Source: Aldehydirespirator sp965204415 (GTDB taxonomy: Bacteria > Actinomycetota > Acidimicrobiia > Acidimicrobiales > Aldehydirespiratoraceae). Taken from it: a DNA stretch of 64,000 nt. Position numbers and translations under genes: made by a program. Positions 59,525-64,000 of the stretch are shown piece after piece; the first letter of the stretch is position 1, and every line of letters begins with the position of its first letter. The DNA lies in contig CBDBEL010000002.1 of assembly GCA_965204415.1 (NCBI GenBank), positions 248,001 through 312,000 of the forward strand. The letters run 5' to 3'. Below the pieces are notes generated by a model that was given only the letters and a program-made list of their open reading frames with translations, was not told the origin of the DNA and did not search any database.

Positions 59525-60037
59525 GTGCGCTTTGTGGTGCTGCACGCCCATCCGCAACCGGAGTGCCTCAACGTGGCGCTTCGCAACCGGGTGGCGGAGA
59601 CGCTGGAGCGGGCCGGCCACGAGGTGGAGCTCGTGCGGCTCACCCAGGGAGAGTGGATCGACGGCGTCAGCGTCGCAGGCGCCGAGGGTCTGGTGCTCGT
59701 GTACCCGACGTGGTGGGGCGGCCTGCCCGCTCCGATGCTCTCGTGGGTGCAGCGCGAGCTTGCCGCCTGGCTCGACGGTCCTGCCGATCCGGCGACCTCG
59801 CCGCTGCGCACCGTCCGGCATCTCGTGGCCGTCACCACCCACGGCTCCCCGGGCCGGGTGAACTGGCTCCAGGGCGAGCCGGGTCGCCAGCTGCTGCGGC
59901 GCTCGGTGACTCGCCTGTGCGCTCCCGGCACACGGCTGCGCTGGGTTGCCCTGTACGGCGTGGACCAGCGCACGCCAGCGGAGATATCTGCCTTCGTCGA
60001 CCGGGCCGGCTCTGAGGTGGCCGCGCTCGGCGCCTGA
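59525..60037 (+). CDS. flavodoxin-fold NAD(P)H:quinone oxidoreductase
   Basis: This 170-residue protein begins VRFVVLHAHPQPECLNVALR and has VYPTWWGGLPAPMLSWVQRE and TTHGSPGRVNWLQGEPG. This is the layout of the NQO1/KefF-type flavodoxin-like family that reduces quinones with FMN or FAD. The GTG at 59525 is chosen because the first beta-strand begins there; the open frame upstream lies partly over the opposite gene. Single-gene unit. Confidence 0.8.
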   Translation: MRFVVLHAHPQPECLNVALRNRVAETLERAGHEVELVRLTQGEWIDGVSVAGAEGLVLVYPTWWGGLPAPMLSWVQRELAAWLDGPADPATSPLRTVRHLVAVTTHGSPGRVNWLQGEPGRQLLRRSVTRLCAPGTRLRWVALYGVDQRTPAEISAFVDRAGSEVAALGA

Positions 60038-60068
60038 CCGGGAGTCGCCGCGCCGGCTCTGACGGCCG

Positions 60069-60455
60069 TCAGGACGCGGCCACGATCGCGATCTCGACCT
60101 TCCAGGCGGGCTGGGCCAACTCGGGCACCACAACCAGCGTCGAGGCAGCCAGGTGGCCGCCCAGGAACCGGTCCCGCTCGGCCATCACCGCACCGAGGTT
60201 CTGGCCCGGAACGACGTAGGTGGTCACCGAGACGATGTCGCTGGGGGCCATGCCAGCCTCCGACAGCATGGCCGCGATGTTCTGCCACACCGTCCGGGCC
60301 TGATCTCCCACATCGTCGGGCACGGACCCGTCGGGCCGGGTGGGCACCACCCCCGACGTGTGAAGCCATTGCGCGGCGCCGGTCGTCGCGACGGCGTGGA
60401 CGTAGCGGGCCGCTGGCGGCGCGATGCCGCTCGGGCTGATCATGCGTGAGGACAT
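60069..60455 (-). CDS. RidA/YjgF family protein (second)
   Basis: This 128-residue RidA-fold protein has YVHAVATTGAAQWLHTSGVV, VWQNIAAMLSEAGMAPSDIV and VVVPELAQPAWKVEIAIVAA. It is closer to canonical RidA than the copy at 36856. RidA enzymes deaminate reactive 2-aminoacrylate-type intermediates, though many relatives differ. The ATG at 60455 is preferred to 60485. Divergent from the luciferase-fold gene. Confidence 0.83.
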   Translation of the reverse strand: MSSRMISPSGIAPPAARYVHAVATTGAAQWLHTSGVVPTRPDGSVPDDVGDQARTVWQNIAAMLSEAGMAPSDIVSVTTYVVPGQNLGAVMAERDRFLGGHLAASTLVVVPELAQPAWKVEIAIVAAS

Positions 60456-60559
60456 CGCGGCGATGGTAACCGCGACCTCCCGCATCCATCAGTGCGCCGG
60501 CCGTGACGGCAACGGCCCGCGTTGTGGAGGCTTGCCGGGGCCGTGACACACTCTGCCCC

Positions 60560-61585
60560 ATGGCACAGCGCATGGCCCTGTACTTCCAGGACAAGCACCC
60601 GATCAGCTACGAGATCGAGATGGCCCGGTACGCCGAGGAGCGGGGCTTCAGCGAGATCTGGCAGGCCGACACCCGGCTGGCCCGCGACTGCGTGGTGATG
60701 ATGAGCGCCCTGCTGGCGTCCACCGAGCGCCTGCGGATCGGCAGCGGCGTGCTGCCCATCTACACCCGCAACCCGGCGGTGATCGCGGCCTCCTGGAGCA
60801 CCATGCACGAGCTAGCCGGCCCGGCGCCCGACGGCGGCAGCCGGGTGATGCTGGGGCTCGGCGCCTGGTGGGAGCCCATCGCGGGCCGGGTCGGGGCCGG
60901 CCGGCGCAAGCCCCTCAAGGCCATGCGCGAGAACGTCGAGGCGATCCGGGCGCTGTTCACCATGGACGAGGTCACCTACGAGGGCGAGTTCGTCCACCTC
61001 GACCGGGTCAGCCTCGACGTGGCCTACGGCGACACGTCGCCCCGCGCCATCCCCATCTACATCGGCGCCACCGGCCCGAAGATGCTGGAGCTGACCGGCG
61101 AGATCGCCGACGGGGCCATGCTCAACTACGTCGTGCCGGTGGACTACATCCGCGACGCGGTCGCCCGGGTCTCGGCCGGGGCCGCCAAGTCGGGCCGCAC
61201 CATCGACGACATCGACCGGCCCGAGCTGCTGATCTGCTCGCTGTCCGAGGACGATCCCGAACTGGCCCTGCTCACCGGCAAGTCGCTGGTGGCCTACTAC
61301 CTGGGCACCGAGCCTCACATCATGGCCGCCTCCGGCGCCGACCCCGGGCTCATCGAGCGGGTCAAGGAGGTTGTCGGCTGGCCGGCCACCGAGGCCGACT
61401 ACTACAAGGCGGCCCCGCTCATCGGCGACGACCTGGTGCGCGGCATCATGGCTGTCGGCTCGGCCTCGGAGTGCCGTGACAAGGTGGCCGAGTTCATCGA
61501 CGCAGGCGTCACCTGCCCGGTGCTCTACCCGCTGATGGACGACATGGAGCCGGTGATCGACGCCTTCGCCCACTGGTCCCCCTGA
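60560..61585 (+). CDS. LLM-class (probably F420-dependent) oxidoreductase
   Basis: This 341-residue luciferase-like TIM barrel has YAEERGFSEIWQADTRLARD, LRIGSGVLPIYTRNPAVIAA, VMLGLGAWWEPIAGRVG and IPIYIGATGPKMLELTGEIA, resembling F420-dependent methylene-tetrahydromethanopterin reductase-like proteins. Actinobacteria use many such enzymes with coenzyme F420. FMN use cannot be excluded. The ATG at 60560 fits the N-terminal strand (MALYFQDKHP). It precedes the amidohydrolase gene by 40 bases. Confidence 0.85.
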   Translation: MAQRMALYFQDKHPISYEIEMARYAEERGFSEIWQADTRLARDCVVMMSALLASTERLRIGSGVLPIYTRNPAVIAASWSTMHELAGPAPDGGSRVMLGLGAWWEPIAGRVGAGRRKPLKAMRENVEAIRALFTMDEVTYEGEFVHLDRVSLDVAYGDTSPRAIPIYIGATGPKMLELTGEIADGAMLNYVVPVDYIRDAVARVSAGAAKSGRTIDDIDRPELLICSLSEDDPELALLTGKSLVAYYLGTEPHIMAASGADPGLIERVKEVVGWPATEADYYKAAPLIGDDLVRGIMAVGSASECRDKVAEFIDAGVTCPVLYPLMDDMEPVIDAFAHWSP

Positions 61586-61625
61586 CCCTCTGCCATCCGG
61601 TGCGCGAGCGGCAGTTCTTGGCGTC

Positions 61626-63023
61626 TTGACCGTGACTGACCTGCTGGTTCATGGTGGGGCGGTGGTGACCCTGGACGACCGGGGGACCGTCCACGATCCG
61701 GGCTGGGTGTATGTGCGGGGCAACCGGGTGGACGAGGTGGGGGCGGGGGAGCCGCCAGCACGCCGCCTGCGCCAAGCCGCGGAGGTGGTCGACGCCACCG
61801 GGGCCGCGGTCATGCCGGGTATGACCAACGCCCACACCCACCTGTTCCAGGCTCTATTCCGGGGACTGGCCGACGACAAGGCCCTGCTCGACTGGCTACG
61901 GGATTGCATCTGGCCTGCCGCGGTGCATCTGGATGCCGAGATTGCGCACGCCGCGGCCATGGCCGGCCTGGTCGAGAACCTGCGGGGCGGGGCCACCGCG
62001 GTCATCGACCACCAGTACATCCACACCGACGAGGGCATCAACGACGCGGTGTGCCGGGCCGCCGACGAACTCGGGGTGCGCTTCCTGCTGGCCCACGGCT
62101 GGGCCGACCGCAACTACCATCCGGAGCTGGAGCAGACTGCCGAGCAGGCCGTCGCCCGAGCCGACGCGGCCCGCCGTCGCTGGGACGGCAGCCACGACGA
62201 CCGCATCCGGGTGGAGCTGGCCCCGCTGATCCCATGGGGATGCTCCGACGAGGCCATGCGCACCACCGTGGCCGCGGCCCGGAGCTGGGGCCGCGGCACC
62301 CACATCCACTGCGCCGAGACCGCCGTCGAGGTGGACATGAGCCTCGACGAGCGGGGGATGCGTCATGTGGCCTGGCTCGACTCGCTGGGAGCGCTCGGCC
62401 CCGACTTGCAGCTCGCCCACAGCGTGTGGCTCGACGACGACGAACTCGACCTGATCGCCGCGTCGGGCTCCGTGGTGGTGCACTGCCCGGTGTCGAACAT
62501 GTATCTGGCCTCGGGAGTGGCCCGCCTCACCGAGATGCGCGACCGGGGCATAACGGTCGCGCTGGCCAGCGACGGGCCGGGCAGCAACAACCGCCAGGAC
62601 ATGTTCGAGGTCCTCAAGGCCACCGTGCTGCTGCAGAAGGTCCACCGCCTCGACCCGCTGGTGCTGCAGCCCGAGGACGTGCTGCGAATGGCCTGCCGCA
62701 ACGGCGCGGCCGCCTTCGGCATGCCGGGCGCGTTCGGGATGCTGGCCGAGGGCCGGAGGGCCGACCTGCTGGTCGTGGACCTCCGGTCGCCGTTCGTGGC
62801 CCCGGTGCACCGGGTTCCCAGCGCCCTCGTCTACAACGCCACCCCCCGGGACGTGCGGGACGTGGTGGTGGACGGCCGGGTCCTGCTGCGAGACGGCCGG
62901 CTGCTCGTCGCCGACGAGCGCCGCATCATGGCCGAGGCCCAAGCGGCCGCTCGCCGCCTCTTCACCCGAGCCGGCATCTCCTCGCGAGTAACCGGAGTCG
63001 ACCCCCGAAGGCAGGACGAGTAG
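61626..63023 (+). CDS. amidohydrolase-superfamily deaminase/hydrolase
   Basis: This 465-residue metal-dependent hydrolase of the TrzN/SsnA/MTA-deaminase group has NAHTHLFQALFRGLADD (His70, His72), GTHIHCAETAVEVDM, LAHSVWLDDDEL and ALASDGPGSNNRQDM. These supply the His/His/His/Asp site for one metal. Substrates in this group are aminohydrolysed purines, pterins or triazines. The start is TTG at 61626, or GTG two codons later. It may form an operon with the preceding LLM enzyme. Confidence 0.85.
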   Translation: MTVTDLLVHGGAVVTLDDRGTVHDPGWVYVRGNRVDEVGAGEPPARRLRQAAEVVDATGAAVMPGMTNAHTHLFQALFRGLADDKALLDWLRDCIWPAAVHLDAEIAHAAAMAGLVENLRGGATAVIDHQYIHTDEGINDAVCRAADELGVRFLLAHGWADRNYHPELEQTAEQAVARADAARRRWDGSHDDRIRVELAPLIPWGCSDEAMRTTVAAARSWGRGTHIHCAETAVEVDMSLDERGMRHVAWLDSLGALGPDLQLAHSVWLDDDELDLIAASGSVVVHCPVSNMYLASGVARLTEMRDRGITVALASDGPGSNNRQDMFEVLKATVLLQKVHRLDPLVLQPEDVLRMACRNGAAAFGMPGAFGMLAEGRRADLLVVDLRSPFVAPVHRVPSALVYNATPRDVRDVVVDGRVLLRDGRLLVADERRIMAEAQAAARRLFTRAGISSRVTGVDPRRQDE

Positions 63024-63050
63024 GTGCAGGCCCCTCGCTGTACGGCGCTG

Positions 63051-63836
63051 TCATCCCCGCTCTTGTTCACTTCGCTCACGGGCCGCTCGGGCCGCGGCCT
63101 CGCTCGCGCCGGTCGGCCGGTCGCGGGCTGCTCGCTCGGCCTCTGGGACGTGGCGGTTGGCCCAGTGGTGCAGGGCGCTGAGAACTACCCGGCGCTTGGC
63201 GTCGTGAGGCAGGTAGGGCGCTCGGGACAGCTCGATCTGGACCCACGGCATCTCGGCTGAGTGCGAGCGGGTGATGTAGCCGCCCCGGAAGGGGTCGTTG
63301 ATTCTCACCGGTCCGTCGAGTTGCTGCTGGAAGCCCTCCCGGAGGGTGTCGATCCAATCCTGCGGGCAGGTGCCGTCGGCGTTGCTCACGCACACCCAGG
63401 GACGCTCCCGGCCGGGGTCCGGCCCGACCGGAGGGCCCACCGCGGCCATGGTGTGACAGTCCACCCCGAGCGGCCAGCGACCCGAGGCGCCCAGTTCGGC
63501 GAGCCGTGCGTGGTAGGGGTCGTAGTACGCGGCCAGTAGGCCCTCCACCTCGGCCTCCCGCAGCGGAGGGTCCCAGACCGCGACCTTGTACGACGTGTGG
63601 GTCTTGACGACCCCGTCGAGGCGGCGGTCATCGCGGGCCCGGTTCACGTCGACCACCGCCCGGGCGATGTCGGTGGTCACGAACGCCCCGACCTCCTCTG
63701 CGATCGCATAGATCTCGCCGGCACCGCCGTCGCCGTCGGCTGCGATCTCCGCCGGCGCGAGAGCGCACGCCGATGCGATCTCCTCCGGAACCCGGAGCCC
63801 GGCGTGAGGCACCGAGACGACGAGCGGCAGCGTCAC
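63051..63836 (-). CDS. N-formylglutamate amidohydrolase family protein
   Basis: This 261-residue hydrolase has VVSVPHAGLRVPEEI near the N-terminus, ARAVVDVNRARDD, GVDCHTMAAVGPP and NDPFRGGYITRSHSAEMPWV, all characteristic of the HutG-like N-formylglutamate amidohydrolase family. The GTG at 63836 overlaps the stop of a 23-codon mini-ORF (GTGA), which itself begins with a near copy of this gene's start. The C-terminal tail is Arg/Ala/Glu rich. Confidence 0.85.
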   Translation of the reverse strand: MTLPLVVSVPHAGLRVPEEIASACALAPAEIAADGDGGAGEIYAIAEEVGAFVTTDIARAVVDVNRARDDRRLDGVVKTHTSYKVAVWDPPLREAEVEGLLAAYYDPYHARLAELGASGRWPLGVDCHTMAAVGPPVGPDPGRERPWVCVSNADGTCPQDWIDTLREGFQQQLDGPVRINDPFRGGYITRSHSAEMPWVQIELSRAPYLPHDAKRRVVLSALHHWANRHVPEAERAARDRPTGASEAAARAARERSEQERG

Positions 63837-63904
63837 GCCAGGGCCCTTGTTGCCGGTGATGCTGCCGCGGCTGACCGCACCGAGACGGCGAGCGGGAGTG
63901 TCAC
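63833..63904 (-). CDS. bridging mini-ORF between upstream gene end and amidohydrolase (23 aa)
   Basis: This 23-codon ORF starts at a GTG overlapping the stop of the upstream gene (GTGA at 63901-63904) and ends on a TGA overlapping the downstream GTG (GTGA at 63833-63836). Its first nine residues, VTLPLAVSV, copy the downstream gene start VTLPLVVSV. The 28-base blocks 63877-63904 and 63809-63836 match at 25 positions. It is the clearest case of a duplicated gene junction in the window. Confidence 0.5.
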   Translation of the reverse strand: MTLPLAVSVRSAAAASPATRALA

Positions 63905-64000
63905 GGCGGTTGCGGGGCCGACTCGGGTCCGCTGGCCGCGCCGTCGCGTCGCGGGTCGGCGACCCCGATCAGGCGGCCGTCTACGTTCATCACCATCTGG
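63901..64000 (-). CDS. probable gamma-glutamyltransferase, 3' end
   Basis: The last 32 codons of a minus-strand gene that continues past the window read QMVMNVDGRLIGVADPRRDG, then AASGPESAPQPP and TGA. The DGRLxGVADPRRDGAA pattern is the usual C-terminus of gamma-glutamyltranspeptidase/acylase-type Ntn hydrolases. Pairing with an N-formylglutamate amidohydrolase gene downstream suggests glutamyl-compound metabolism. The call rests on a short segment. Confidence 0.55.
   Translation of the reverse strand, partial: QMVMNVDGRLIGVADPRRDGAASGPESAPQPP

Overview
The window is high-GC DNA from what looks like an uncultured actinobacterium, possibly of the Acidimicrobiia. This is an inference from the GC-rich codon use, many GTG starts, dense 4-base stop/start overlaps, an F420-type luciferase-fold oxidoreductase, Tat/lipoprotein exporters and actinobacterial-looking toxin-antitoxin modules. 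No 16S rRNA or tRNA gene is visible to settle the taxon.

Region 1 (1-9588, +) is the 3' two thirds of a respiratory complex I operon: end of nuoC, then nuoD, nuoH, nuoI, nuoJ, nuoK, nuoL, nuoM, nuoN. The NADH-input subunits nuoE, nuoF and nuoG are absent between nuoD and nuoH. Several junctions contain short bridging ORFs chained by ATGA/TGATG overlaps, and the nuoM-nuoN gap holds a 93-base tandem repeat.

Region 2 (about 9.6-21.6 kb) is an accessory hotspot of mixed base composition. It contains a low-GC two-domain protein ending in a HEPN-like domain, a structured inverted repeat ahead of a collagen-like lipoprotein, a decayed and a half-broken HigBA module, an orphan Phd antitoxin, RNase-H-like DUF429 proteins, an ADP-ribosylglycohydrolase, a duplicated and decaying two-gene segment, a BrnT-like toxin and two VapBC pairs. 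A small relic of the nuoN 3' end lies inside it at 13435. Region 3 (21.7-22.9 kb) is a MidA/NDUFAF7-type methyltransferase, a family that assists complex I assembly.

Region 4 (23.0-44.9 kb) is a large catabolic block. A P450/dehydrogenase/carboxymuconolactone-decarboxylase-like operon faces a methylenetetrahydrofolate reductase, a 1072-residue reductive dehalogenase fused to its own flavin/2Fe-2S reductase, and a LigM/DesA-like tetrahydrofolate-dependent O-demethylase. Next come a four-gene Pot-type ABC transporter and, on the minus strand, a meta-cleavage pathway (Rieske oxygenase alpha and beta subunits, HpaH-like hydratase, HpaI-like aldolase, HpaE-like dehydrogenase, RraA-like and RidA-like proteins, extradiol dioxygenase) with TetR and IclR regulators. 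A near-identical palindrome overlaps predicted promoters at both ends of this block (31477 and 43297). Together the genes suggest O-demethylation, dehalogenation and ring cleavage of methoxylated, halogenated aromatics.

Region 5 (45.0-57.2 kb) looks like quaternary-amine (carnitine/betaine) catabolism: a carnitine dehydrogenase-thioesterase fusion, acyl-CoA dehydrogenase, NDP-forming acyl-CoA synthetase, CaiD-like hydratase, amidase, a ProVWX transporter with a double-length permease, and a creatininase-family hydrolase. Region 6 (57.2-64 kb) holds a beta-propeller lipoprotein, a DinB-like protein, a flavodoxin-fold reductase, a RidA protein, the luciferase-fold oxidoreductase, an amidohydrolase, an N-formylglutamate amidohydrolase and the last codons of a probable gamma-glutamyltransferase. 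The most unexpected pattern is the recurrent insertion of start/stop-overlapping mini-ORFs at operon junctions on both strands.
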